From positions 1 to 23,594 of the IMG/VR virus record IMGVR_UViG_3300021085_000220: 23,594 nucleotides of DNA; one strand, 5' to 3'. Shown in pieces: positions 6,374 through 13,776 of the stretch; positions within the stretch are counted from its first letter, which is position 1, and each line of letters opens with the position of its first letter. The stretch comes from a virus. The notes below the pieces were generated by a model. It was not told where the DNA came from. It made no database searches and saw nothing but the letters and a program-made list of their open reading frames with translations. Made by a program: the position numbers and the translations under genes.

Positions 6374-6803
6374 TATCCATTCCTTCAATGTCAACACTAA
6401 CGCCCTGCAAGTATACAGTACGAGCCTCACTTAAAGCCGCTTTGACTTCTGGTGGCGCGTTATTGTACTTGGCTTCTGGGATTGTGTATTTGATTTGAGC
6501 GTAATGCCGAGCGGTATCTTCATCCATACTATTAAGGACTTTAAGAAGCATACCTTCTTCCCATTCAACACGCCTACGGACATTAACCTTTAGCTTGTGC
6601 GCTCCATCCTCGATGGTGACACTACCAAAGTCTTTGCCCTGCTGCCGCAATGTATCTTGAGCCCTCTCAAGATAGCGACCCTCAAGCTCACTTTTAATGA
6701 GTTTGACCTTTTCCTGCGCCTCTACAATAATCCTGTCTAGCTCATTTTTGTAAATAGCTAGTTCAGGTAGAGAAGCAGATGATACAGAAGATGAATCTGT
6801 CAT
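6366..6803 (-). CDS. Coiled-coil early protein, first gene of the replication operon
   Basis: This 145-aa protein has a Ser-rich start, then a long predicted coiled coil (about residues 13-55, with KNELDRIIVEAQEKVKLIK). A compact C-terminal part follows, with KVNVRRRVEWEE, then PEAKYNNAPPEVKAALSEARTV. That last pattern recurs in phage proteins encoded beside Sak4-like ATPases (possibly DUF7173; unverified). The helix-plus-domain layout also recalls the Mu Gam nuclease inhibitor, but the resemblance is only general. It is the first gene after the promoter at 6837-6865, and AGGAG lies about 7 bases before the ATG at 6803. The function is unknown; a role with the following Sak4 and SSB-like proteins is inferred from position. 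Confidence 0.7.
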   Translation of the reverse strand: MTDSSSVSSASLPELAIYKNELDRIIVEAQEKVKLIKSELEGRYLERAQDTLRQQGKDFGSVTIEDGAHKLKVNVRRRVEWEEGMLLKVLNSMDEDTARHYAQIKYTIPEAKYNNAPPEVKAALSEARTVYLQGVSVDIEGMDNA

Positions 6804-6836
6804 CGGATACTCCTAAGTTAAGTTGTCGTTAAACCA

Positions 6837-6865
6837 AACATAGGAAGTCTTTTGCATAGTGTCAA
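6837..6865 (-). promoter_or_regulatory. Sigma-70-type promoter of the early operon
   Basis: On the minus strand a perfect -35 TTGACA (6860-6865) is followed after exactly 17 bases by TATGTT (6837-6842) as -10. Transcription would start near 6830, some 27 bases before the ATG of the 145-aa gene. It lies in the only gap between the DUF1064-like gene and the replication operon, which fits an early promoter recognised by host RNA polymerase. Confidence 0.65.
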
Positions 6866-6868
6866 CAA

Positions 6869-7225
6869 TTATTTTTTACTTATTCTGATGTCGATGCCGT
6901 TTGCCGCTAACATAAGTTTCTTTTTTAGCTTGAACTCTGGGGTTTCTACGCCCTTGGCATCCTCAACAATATATTGCCTTTCACCGTTCTCATCTGTCTC
7001 GTAATAAGTATAGTCAGCAACATAGGCACAAATCTTTTGGTCATTAACAAGTATGTTAAATCTAATCTGCCTGTCTAATTCCTCAATCTCTCCACGCTCG
7101 AACTTTAGGTAAAGCTGACCATATCTTTCTGCTTCCCACTTGCTGTCAAACTTCATGCCCATAAACTCTGTCTTTTTAGCGCCGAACTTGTTGCGCTTCC
7201 CATAGAAACCTTTATTATATGTCAT
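6869..7225 (-). CDS. DUF1064-like PD-(D/E)XK endonuclease
   Basis: This 118-aa protein matches the DUF1064 phage family in length and layout. It has a basic start (KRNKFGAKKTEF), then FDSKWEAERY with E31, a strand AYVADYTYYE with D71, the IVEDAKG strand with E88, D89 and K91, and a final LKKKLMLAANGIDI helix/strand. These supply the acidic residues and lysine of a PD-(D/E)XK active site. Family members are thought to be resolvase-like or structure-specific endonucleases of phage replication. AAGGG lies upstream of the ATG at 7225. The gene diverges from the ribbon-helix-helix-like gene at 7253, so both may be regulated from the same short interval. Confidence 0.8.
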   Translation of the reverse strand: MTYNKGFYGKRNKFGAKKTEFMGMKFDSKWEAERYGQLYLKFERGEIEELDRQIRFNILVNDQKICAYVADYTYYETDENGERQYIVEDAKGVETPEFKLKKKLMLAANGIDIRISKK

Positions 7226-7252
7226 AATGTGCCCTTACTTTTGGAGGTTAAA

Positions 7253-7453
7253 TTGACAGATACAGCTAAGTATAAATCAGTTGGTATTGATATTACTACA
7301 TATAACAAGTTACGCAAGATTTGTGATGCTGAAGACCGTAATGTTAGACAGCAAATATCTCGCATGGTAAATGAGAAGTGGAAGAGCGGCGAATATAAGA
7401 GTAGCGCAACTCCTTCAGGAATTGCATCAATCAGTCAGAAAAATACTGTCTAG
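7253..7453 (+). CDS. Ribbon-helix-helix-like small DNA-binding regulator
   Basis: This 66-aa protein is read from a TTG at 7253 because GGAGG (7243-7247) stands 5 bases upstream. A GTG at 7229 in the same frame has no SD. A strand YKSVGID, a helix TTYNKLRKICDAE, a turn at DRN, and a helix VRQQISRMVNEKW give the pattern of an Arc/CopG/MetJ-type dimer, followed by a Ser-rich tail. Such proteins usually repress promoters near their own gene. It is one of only three plus-strand genes, is divergent from the DUF1064-like gene, and converges on the 139-aa PD-(D/E)XK gene with a 27-bp tail overlap. Candidate targets are the 7226-7252 interval and the dyad at 7886-7902. Confidence 0.7.
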   Translation: MTDTAKYKSVGIDITTYNKLRKICDAEDRNVRQQISRMVNEKWKSGEYKSSATPSGIASISQKNTV

Positions 7454-7846
7454 ACAGTGTTGCCAAGAGCGCACCTCTAAGTCGTCTTTGTGAAACTTAG
7501 ATGGGGTTATTCTTCTTGTTACTTGTTTTGTTAATGTGGTGACTGGTGAGAATATAACACGCTCATCATTAACAGCGACAAAGGCGATAACATCGCAATG
7601 CTCTTCTGTTAGCGGTTTTTTCTTGCCGCTATATGATGTGGCAAATTGATAGCCTGGCCTTCCTTTACCAAATCCCTTTGTCTTCAGTATGCTGGACTTA
7701 ACCTGCACTCTTATTATCGACTGGTTGTAATGAACAATTATGTCAATCGTCTCTAGATTGACTATTTCGCATGCAACGCCCATTTTCATGAGCCTTGTCA
7801 TGCAGATATGCTCCCCTAACTTACCGGCCTCAAAGTTGTTAGCCAT
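7427..7846 (-). CDS. PD-(D/E)XK endonuclease-like protein (PDDEXK_5/HJ resolvase-like)
   Basis: This 139-aa protein has the compact restriction-like fold motifs. FEAGKLGEHICMTRL supplies E12, TIDIIVH supplies D35, and IIRVQVKSS supplies Q48-V-K50, followed by YQFATSYSG and a strand CDVIAFVAVN. This is the signature of the small PDDEXK endonuclease-like family that includes archaeal-type Holliday junction resolvases and group I intron endonucleases. There is no intron around it. TTGAGGG lies about 6 bases before the ATG at 7846. Its tail overlaps the plus-strand ribbon-helix-helix-like gene. It may act as a second DNA-processing nuclease, or as a selfish freestanding endonuclease. Confidence 0.75.
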   Translation of the reverse strand: MANNFEAGKLGEHICMTRLMKMGVACEIVNLETIDIIVHYNQSIIRVQVKSSILKTKGFGKGRPGYQFATSYSGKKKPLTEEHCDVIAFVAVNDERVIFSPVTTLTKQVTRRITPSKFHKDDLEVRSWQHCLDSIFLTD

Positions 7847-7875
7847 TCATCCCTCAAGTATATGCAAGTAATTTC

Positions 7876-7905
7876 TTGACGATACATAGTCATTGTGACC
7901 ATATT
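7876..7905 (+). promoter_or_regulatory. Probable promoter of the plus-strand small-gene cassette
   Basis: TTGACG (7876-7881) and CATATT (7900-7905) are spaced by 18 bases, giving a moderate sigma-70-like match about 35 bases before the GTG at 7940. It lies in the short gap between divergent genes and contains a dyad in its spacer. The -10 is imperfect (4 of 6), so confidence is moderate. Confidence 0.45.
7886..7902. promoter_or_regulatory. Operator-like dyad inside the promoter spacer
   Basis: ATAGTCA-TTG-TGACCAT is an inverted repeat with one mismatched pair (7888/7900). Its position between the -35 and -10 elements is where a repressor would block RNA polymerase. The ribbon-helix-helix-like protein encoded 430 bp away is the natural candidate, by inference only. 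Confidence 0.4.
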
Positions 7906-7939
7906 ATTAGAACAATGCAACAGCTAGGCGGAGATTCCC

Positions 7940-8125
7940 GTGTATGATGAGGGTGACGGAACTTTTCAAAAACGAATAGATAGCGGGCGCTGCCCAAAGT
8001 GCAGTACAAGCATGACGTTTAAGGACAATGACACAAAGCAAGACTATATGTCTTGCAATGTATGTGGCCTTGTCATGCTAACGCCAAGGTCTGTTGAGTT
8101 AGATGTTGTTGTGGAGCTAGACTAA
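7940..8125 (+). CDS. Small zinc-ribbon protein
   Basis: This 61-aa protein is read from a GTG at 7940 with GGAG about 7 bases upstream. Two cysteine knuckles, CPKC at residues 18-21 and CNVC about 20 residues later, form a zinc-ribbon pattern, and an acidic/hydrophobic C-terminal tail ends in VELD. Zinc ribbons this small in phages often act as adaptors or regulators that bind nucleic acid or RNA polymerase; nothing here fixes the target. Its stop overlaps the next ATG by one base (TAATG), so the two proteins are translationally coupled. It is the first gene behind the promoter at 7876-7905. Confidence 0.7.
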   Translation: MYDEGDGTFQKRIDSGRCPKCSTSMTFKDNDTKQDYMSCNVCGLVMLTPRSVELDVVVELD

Positions 8126-8331
8126 TGTTCACTGTTGTTGTTCTAGCTTGTCACTTTCTATATGCGGATAGATGCATAGATATTATTGATACCCGCGGCC
8201 CTTATTTAAAAGAAGAGCAGTGTGACGCTAGAGCAAGAGTTATGATAAAGGATTCTAGAGATATGTTTAAAAGAAACAGAATGCCTTTTAACATTATTGG
8301 CTGGAAATGTGACAAGGAAAACACAGTTTAG
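8125..8331 (+). CDS. Small protein with hydrophobic N terminus and conserved-looking cysteines
   Basis: This 68-aa protein begins MFTVVVLACHFLYADRC, a short hydrophobic stretch that could be a signal peptide or membrane anchor. A charged body follows with DTRGPYLKEEQC and a closing GWKC. Four cysteines (9, 17, 33, 62) could form disulphides if it is exported, or bind metal if not. I have seen similar DTRGPY/EEC small proteins in marine phages but no function is known to me. It is coupled to the zinc-ribbon gene by TAATG. Its stop overlaps the end of the convergent 51-aa gene by 4 bases, leaving no space for a terminator between the two operons. Confidence 0.65.
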   Translation: MFTVVVLACHFLYADRCIDIIDTRGPYLKEEQCDARARVMIKDSRDMFKRNRMPFNIIGWKCDKENTV

Positions 8332-8483
8332 GACTCTTCTGTACAAGTCTCTCCCTGGCAACAGTCGTAAATTACCTGACTACAGGTAACACACTGCTCA
8401 TGACCGTGTACAAACACAGTCTTTAGCTCTTCACCACAGCGGTCGCACCGCTTGCAGTGGCGCTTTATCTCAGGCTTCTCCAT
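8328..8483 (-). CDS. 51-aa cysteine-rich zinc-binding-like protein
   Basis: This short gene is easily missed. It reads MEKPEIKRHCKRCDRCGEEL at the start and contains eight cysteines (10, 13, 16, 31, 34, 41, 42, 47) plus histidines at 9, 26 and 28. CDRCGEEL and CVTC form a zinc-ribbon-like pair of knuckles, and the C-terminal CC and C may add a second site. GAGGT lies about 10 bases before the ATG at 8483, and the frame overlaps the lysozyme end by 14 bp. It is thus the last gene of the late operon. Function is unknown. Confidence 0.7.
   Translation of the reverse strand: MEKPEIKRHCKRCDRCGEELKTVFVHGHEQCVTCSQVIYDCCQGETCTEES
8372..8389. other. Perfect 7-bp hairpin inside the end of the cysteine-rich gene
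   Basis: TTACCTG and CAGGTAA flank a four-base ACTA loop. It lies 40 bases inside the collision point of the plus-strand cassette and the late minus-strand operon. On the minus strand it runs into ATTTACG, a weak U-tract, so it could be a poor terminator; on the plus strand no U-run follows. Confidence 0.35.
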
Positions 8484-8937
8484 CTGACAACGACCTCATC
8501 CGTGATACCAAACGTCTTGCGCGGTTCGGAACCTGAGTATACCAGCGGCTATCAACCATCTGGTCTGCCGCCTCGTTCCAATCACGAGCATCAACACCAG
8601 CCTTCATGCCCTTGAACTTGGACAGTCTAGGCCGACCCATGTTAAACATCATGTTGGCAACAATCTTCTGGCACTCGTCTGGTAGGTTAGCGAAGTCAGA
8701 GTACAGAGTCATGCAGTCGTTAATCGTGACAGCCATGTCCAGGTTAAATACCTGCTGTACCCGCTCCTGTTCGATTACTGTACCGACAGGCTTGCCATGT
8801 TCCTTGTCTTCTTTAGTCACCAAGTGACCTATGCCGAATGTAGGTAGGCCCAGATGGTCCAAATATATTTCGTACTTGCAGCCCTCGTCTTCAGCAAGCT
8901 CCTGACGAAGCTCGTTAAGCACTGTTGATTTCATCAT
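8470..8937 (-). CDS. T4-type lysozyme (GH24 muramidase), endolysin
   Basis: This 155-aa protein has the complete GH24 catalytic triad with T4 lysozyme spacing: E18 in AEDEGCKYE, D27 in IYLDHLG, and T33 in PTFGIGHLVTK. The downstream NMMFNMGRPRLSKFKGM and the closing DSRWYTQVPNRARRLVSRM are typical of the family. It cleaves the N-acetylmuramic acid to N-acetylglucosamine bond of peptidoglycan. There is no N-terminal signal or anchor, so it would need a holin, and none is visible in this window. The alternative is a virion-associated role, since it follows directly on the 988-aa ejection-like gene through an ATGA overlap (8934-8937). Confidence 0.92.
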   Translation of the reverse strand: MMKSTVLNELRQELAEDEGCKYEIYLDHLGLPTFGIGHLVTKEDKEHGKPVGTVIEQERVQQVFNLDMAVTINDCMTLYSDFANLPDECQKIVANMMFNMGRPRLSKFKGMKAGVDARDWNEAADQMVDSRWYTQVPNRARRLVSRMRSLSDGEA

Positions 8938-11900
8938 GGTTGTAGTAATCCTGCTGTTGGTCCCCGGATACCGAGTGCCTGGGCAATGCCAGGGTTCTGC
9001 GCTGCCTGCTGACGCAAATTGTTCGGGCCAGGGGCTACTGGTGCAACTTGCTGCGGCATAGCCGGAGAATTGTTCGGGGTTGGCTGCTGAATCTGCTGAC
9101 TCAAGTTAGATAGCTGCTGACTCAATCCTGAAGAGTCTGCAACTGCCCTGACTTGGTTTTCTACTTCTCTTTTACCTTCTTGTACGGACTGTCCAGTGCC
9201 TTGAGTAATAGACCTCATAGCATTAACCATAAGCTTTCCTAACATGCTTGCTCTTTGGTCTTGGTTAAGCCCAGTTTTCAACTTCTGGTAATCTTCCATT
9301 ATGCTTTTGTAGTAAAATTTAGAGCTGAATATTCTTCCCATAATACTGAGGCGAACAATTTTCTCTAAATTCTGCAAAGGTCCAGCTGCTATGTTTGCTG
9401 CTATCAAGTCACCGCCTGTAGCGGTTTGAGAATTTACTTTAAGCATCTTAGCAAACTTTACTAAATCTTCTCCATCTGCGTCCCCAAAGATAGCCTTTAA
9501 CTTGCCACCTTCATCAGCGTCAATAATCCTTTTAGCGAAAGCCGCTAAAGACTTACCGTCTGTTGTTACGCTGTCTCCAAAGTTAGAGATTAATCTCTCC
9601 ATGTAATTACCGCGTATTTTGCTGATAGCTTCTTCATTGCCTTCAAAAACATTCATTATTTGTTTAATGTCTTTAGGCTTTGTGGCAGCATCAGCAATTA
9701 CATCAGCCGCTTCTTGTGGGCGAAGGCCGCTGGCCCCGCCTCTCTGAAGTTTAAGAAGTGCCTGGCTAAGATTTTGAGTATGTATTGCTGACTGTGTTTC
9801 TGCCAAAGCTGTTAATTTATCAACTAAAGGAGCGCCCTCTCCGAGGTCTTCAGAAAGCTTCTTTATCACACTTGAATCTAAATTAGAAACCGATGTCTTT
9901 TCTATTGTGTCGGCAAGTTTTCTAATTTTGGCGGCATCAGGCCCGAACAGAACATCTGCTGTTCTTCCAAGGTCACGAACAGACTTAGCAAAAGCCGCAC
10001 CCTTAAATTTAGTTGGGTCAATGTTGTCGCCTGCTTTAAGACCTGAATTGGTAAGGGCATCATTAAGCCACTCACTGGCAACTTTTTGTCTGAATGCTTC
10101 TGATGACTGTATTTTTGCATCCTTAGATGCCCCATATTCAACAGCCTTTAACATTCTTTCTAGGACTAAAGGCTTGTCGTTCTTTATTATTTTGTCCAAG
10201 CGAATATCGTCAACGCCAGGGCTTTGACCGGTTCTTGCCTTGGCTCCAATGCTTTTAATAATTCCAGAGGACTCAATATCTTCAAATATTGTAGCGCCTT
10301 CATTATAGACTTTTCTAGCATTGTCTAATGAGTCAGACGCTCTTAACAGAACTCTTTTGTCCAAGTCAGTCAATTCGTCAGACGCCTCAATCGCCTCTTT
10401 CACAAAGTTTGTGTTAAGCTTAACATCTACTTTTCTAAGCAAATCATTAATTTCTTCACGCTCTGTTCTTTCGGTTGTTTTAGCTAATTTATCATTTAAA
10501 GTTTTTCTTAATTTGTATATTTGAATGTAAGAAGTCTTGTCTCCCTTCAAGGCATTAACAGCATCAAGAGCCTCTTTTAAAATAGGCAACGCTTTACCAG
10601 CTATACCAGTAACTTCATTATCCGCTATTTCTGCAGCTCTTGCTTTTATATTGCCTATCGGGATAATATTATATCCGCCACCAGAGCTTTCTAACGCATC
10701 GTCAATAGACTTAAAAGCAATAGATACTTCACTATCAAAAGCCTTTTGAGCATTGATTAGTATCTCAAATGTTTCTGTGTCGATGTCTACGTTCTTAGAT
10801 GCAGCCGCGCCAAGGTCATCTCCTAAAGCTCTTGCTGTCTGAAGAACCGATTGTTGGGCTTGTCTTTGTAACTCATCAAGTCTCTTGGCCTGCGCTCCTG
10901 TTGCCGACAGAAGCATCTGTCCGATTTCATCGTCATCGGCACCTGAGAACTTTGACCTAAAGTTAATAAGTTTTTGCTGTAAAACTTCAAAATTCTTTTT
11001 TAGACGAGGGGAAGAGCCAAAAACCTTTTCACCAATGGCCTGCTGCCTTGATATTAGCTGGTTAGCTCCGATAGCAGACAAGCTAGGAGCCATGCCAAGT
11101 TCTTTAAGCTCTCCTGTTACAGGGTCTACTTTTGCTCCACCTTCGATAAGAGCATCACCAATCTCAAGAATCTCTTCATCTGTCTTGCCTTTGCCAGGTC
11201 TTAGGTAGTTGCGACCTGCCCTAATACCGAAGCCAAACGTACCCAAGGTAACATCTGACAAAAATCCAATTGCAAACTCTTTTCCTAAGTCACCTACGAC
11301 CTCTTCGGCTGTTTGGTCTTGCACGCCGCCAATTGCTTCAACACCTTCTTCGACTGCTTGTCCTACAGCCGCTCCGGTGCCAGCGCCAACTGCGCTACCA
11401 AGTAGCATACCTAATGGTCCAAACGGCGCTCCAGCGGCAAAACCTTTTGCTGCGCCCGCAACACCGCCCACTACTTCAGGGACAATGCCAGCTAAGTCAG
11501 CTAAGTCATAACGACTGAACCCGCCTTCATCAATTAGTGTAGCCTTAGAAAGGTCCAGTCCAAGTTTCTTGCCACCAGACGGTGTGATAGCCAAGCGACC
11601 TCGTGAGTCACGGTCATAATCCTGTTCTGTAAGTCCGTAAAGCTCCCGAAGCTGTAGCTCTTCCTCTGCTGGTGTTTCAGCAGCGGATAGCTTTGCACGA
11701 AGCCCGGCGTCCTGAATACCAGAAGTAGTGTCGAACAGTTGTTCGTCTTCAGACTGCTTGGCCGTCTTAGATGAACTAAGGCCTCTTTGCTTTTCTCTAA
11801 TAACCTTGCCAATTTCAAACTTTTCTTTGGCTGTAGGCTGGTCTCCTGCAAACTCAAATCTAACTGTTTCATTAGGAAGTTCTAATAAAATCTGACCCAT
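8934..11900 (-). CDS. Large internal-virion/ejection-like protein
   Basis: This 988-aa protein begins MGQILLELPNETVRFEF, the short strand-rich start common to phage ejection proteins. Residues about 138-182 are a glycine-zipper hydrophobic stretch (VGGVAGAAKGF, then GSAVGAGTGAAVGQAV) able to insert into membranes. The rest is mainly long helices with coiled-coil character, and the last 100 residues are Gln/Pro-rich. Its size, its place between structural genes and the lysozyme, and the glycine zipper all point to a protein released with the DNA at infection, as with internal virion proteins of podoviruses. No lytic transglycosylase or peptidase motif was seen. GGAG lies 8 bases before the ATG at 11900. 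Confidence 0.6.
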   Translation of the reverse strand: MGQILLELPNETVRFEFAGDQPTAKEKFEIGKVIREKQRGLSSSKTAKQSEDEQLFDTTSGIQDAGLRAKLSAAETPAEEELQLRELYGLTEQDYDRDSRGRLAITPSGGKKLGLDLSKATLIDEGGFSRYDLADLAGIVPEVVGGVAGAAKGFAAGAPFGPLGMLLGSAVGAGTGAAVGQAVEEGVEAIGGVQDQTAEEVVGDLGKEFAIGFLSDVTLGTFGFGIRAGRNYLRPGKGKTDEEILEIGDALIEGGAKVDPVTGELKELGMAPSLSAIGANQLISRQQAIGEKVFGSSPRLKKNFEVLQQKLINFRSKFSGADDDEIGQMLLSATGAQAKRLDELQRQAQQSVLQTARALGDDLGAAASKNVDIDTETFEILINAQKAFDSEVSIAFKSIDDALESSGGGYNIIPIGNIKARAAEIADNEVTGIAGKALPILKEALDAVNALKGDKTSYIQIYKLRKTLNDKLAKTTERTEREEINDLLRKVDVKLNTNFVKEAIEASDELTDLDKRVLLRASDSLDNARKVYNEGATIFEDIESSGIIKSIGAKARTGQSPGVDDIRLDKIIKNDKPLVLERMLKAVEYGASKDAKIQSSEAFRQKVASEWLNDALTNSGLKAGDNIDPTKFKGAAFAKSVRDLGRTADVLFGPDAAKIRKLADTIEKTSVSNLDSSVIKKLSEDLGEGAPLVDKLTALAETQSAIHTQNLSQALLKLQRGGASGLRPQEAADVIADAATKPKDIKQIMNVFEGNEEAISKIRGNYMERLISNFGDSVTTDGKSLAAFAKRIIDADEGGKLKAIFGDADGEDLVKFAKMLKVNSQTATGGDLIAANIAAGPLQNLEKIVRLSIMGRIFSSKFYYKSIMEDYQKLKTGLNQDQRASMLGKLMVNAMRSITQGTGQSVQEGKREVENQVRAVADSSGLSQQLSNLSQQIQQPTPNNSPAMPQQVAPVAPGPNNLRQQAAQNPGIAQALGIRGPTAGLLQP

Positions 11901-11909
11901 TTAAAACTC

Positions 11910-13766
11910 CTAAGAAAGCTTGATAACTGTAATACCGTCTTTTGTTTGAGAGGTTTTCAGAGAACCTTTTCCTACCCCGATGGAACTGAGGGCGCTCGAA
12001 TTAATTTCAGCCTGAACCTTATCATAAAGATTTTCGTTTAGGTACATAGAACGGTCTTCAAACCTAACAAGTTGATTTTCTAAAGATTGGTTAGCTGACT
12101 CAAATATTTTTCTTGTTTCTGCCAACTGCTTTAAAGCCTGTTCTGGGTTTGTAAAGAAATCAATATTTCCAAGTGATTCAGCCAGTCTGTTTACATCACC
12201 CTCAGAAATACCGTTACCAGTTTCCTGCGTTAAGAACCTTTTATATTGAGCTATAACACGTTTTTTAATCGCGTCAGCTTCTGTCAATGGCCCAAGCTTT
12301 TCACCAGTTTGATAATTAGTGCCCATGTTTAGTCCAAGTGCGCTAAGTTTATTATCCCAAAATTCGTATAGTTTTTGTCCTGTAATACCCCCCGCTGAAA
12401 GTTTAGCGGCCTCACCTATTAAACCGGACATTTTATCAAGAGACGCTATGCCGTCTAATGAGTCTGAATAACCTTTTGCCAACAAGCTTACATCGCTTAA
12501 TGGTTTTGTAAAAACTTCTTGCCCATCACGCTTTCTATTAGCTATGTGAACTTTTATGTTTTTCATAGAAACTAAGGGCTCGTAAACCTTTTCTCCAGTG
12601 AAATCATACGCATCTTTTCCTGCTTCTATACCAGCAACCTTTAAAGCCGCGATTGCTTTCATGCGCTCTTTTTCAATATCAAGATTGTGCTTATCTTGTT
12701 GAAGAACGCGCTTGCCAACATAGTCAAGCTGCTTAACATTAAGGTCTTGTAGTCTTTTTTGTGCCGCCGCAAGGGTTGCTGCCTGCGTAGCTGCTGCTGC
12801 CTTTCTTTCTTGAAGGCCGTACTTACCAGCCGCTATGCGATTAGCACGAGCAGTCTCTTTGGCTTTCTGGAATGCTGGAGCAGCCGCTGTACCTGCTTCA
12901 CCTAGAGCGGAAAGAGCTTTAGATACATCAAAGCCTTTACCAGCCTTGTTCTGCATGAGAGCTAGACCAAACGCCATAAGAGCCTGAGACTTGTCAGCCT
13001 TACCATCAATGCTAACACCAGTAGCTTCAGCAAACTCCTTCATATAATCTTCTGTCTTTTTGGCGTCAGGGTCTCCGCCTTTAAGGGACTCAACATCCCT
13101 CATAGCCTTTTCAATTTCTTCACGATACGGGTCAAACGCCTCTTCTGAGTCGCCATCAAGGTCATCATTAATAGCGCGTCCAGCACCGCCAAAAGGCTCT
13201 AATGGGTCGTCTTTTGGAGGCTTATCACCTAATTCTGACAGGTCTCCTTCAAGGTTGTTTAGCGCATTCTGTGTGGCAAACCCTAAGTCGTCATCATAAT
13301 CTTCCATTGATTCGGGAGTCGGCCCCTCTATAAACTGACCACTTCCACCGAAAGGCTCAAGACCAGTAACGTCACCACCGAACCCACCGAATCTACCAAG
13401 GTCCATTTCATTTTTCAGTCTGTTTGCCTGCATCTGATTGGCTGTCTTTTGGTGTCGGTTGTATATACCACCAAAGAAATCCATTACTTCACCCACTACA
13501 GGTGGGGTTGGCGCGTTGGGATTTGTTACCCTAGCCGAACTAACAAGAGAGTCTACTGTCGGCGTCCCAATGTCACCTTGAGGAGCCAGTCCCGCTGCCG
13601 CTCTATAAGCATCAAGGGGCTGGGGAAGCCCAAGGTAATTATCCATTCTTTCTTGTGCGCTTCTTCTTGCCACCGTGTTTACACCGGAATCGAGATTAGA
13701 GCGTGATTGACCGCCTCCAGGCTGAAGGTAGCTTGTTTGAAAGCCTTTATTTATACCACTAGCCAT
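11910..13766 (-). CDS. Internal-virion-like structural protein
   Basis: In this 618-aa protein, an N-terminal Gly/Asn-rich part leads to a markedly acidic middle that contains two copies of LEPFGG(S/A)G about 50 residues apart. An Ala-rich helical stretch follows (KAAAATQAATLAAAQKRL). The C-terminal third has a folded look (LTEADAIKKRVIAQYKRFL, then ETGNGISEGDVNRLAESLG) that I associate with structural proteins of uncultured marine phages. No catalytic motif was found. It lies in a block of four similar-sized Gly/Ala-rich genes, and GGGAG precedes the ATG by 6 bases. An ejection or internal core role is inferred from order and composition. Confidence 0.5.
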   Translation of the reverse strand: MASGINKGFQTSYLQPGGGQSRSNLDSGVNTVARRSAQERMDNYLGLPQPLDAYRAAAGLAPQGDIGTPTVDSLVSSARVTNPNAPTPPVVGEVMDFFGGIYNRHQKTANQMQANRLKNEMDLGRFGGFGGDVTGLEPFGGSGQFIEGPTPESMEDYDDDLGFATQNALNNLEGDLSELGDKPPKDDPLEPFGGAGRAINDDLDGDSEEAFDPYREEIEKAMRDVESLKGGDPDAKKTEDYMKEFAEATGVSIDGKADKSQALMAFGLALMQNKAGKGFDVSKALSALGEAGTAAAPAFQKAKETARANRIAAGKYGLQERKAAAATQAATLAAAQKRLQDLNVKQLDYVGKRVLQQDKHNLDIEKERMKAIAALKVAGIEAGKDAYDFTGEKVYEPLVSMKNIKVHIANRKRDGQEVFTKPLSDVSLLAKGYSDSLDGIASLDKMSGLIGEAAKLSAGGITGQKLYEFWDNKLSALGLNMGTNYQTGEKLGPLTEADAIKKRVIAQYKRFLTQETGNGISEGDVNRLAESLGNIDFFTNPEQALKQLAETRKIFESANQSLENQLVRFEDRSMYLNENLYDKVQAEINSSALSSIGVGKGSLKTSQTKDGITVIKLS

Positions 13767-13776
13767 TTATAACTCC

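Noticed and set aside
6374-6430. Longer N terminus of the Sak4-like protein
   Set aside because: The extra residues are read from the end of the 145-aa gene and lack an SD. The ATG at 6373 has GAAGGAA upstream.
7229-7252. GTG start for the ribbon-helix-helix-like gene
   Set aside because: There is no SD before it, whereas GGAGG stands 5 bases before the in-frame TTG at 7253.
11209-11511. Plus-strand Pro/Ala-rich open frame
   Set aside because: It is a shadow of the glycine-zipper region of the 988-aa protein.
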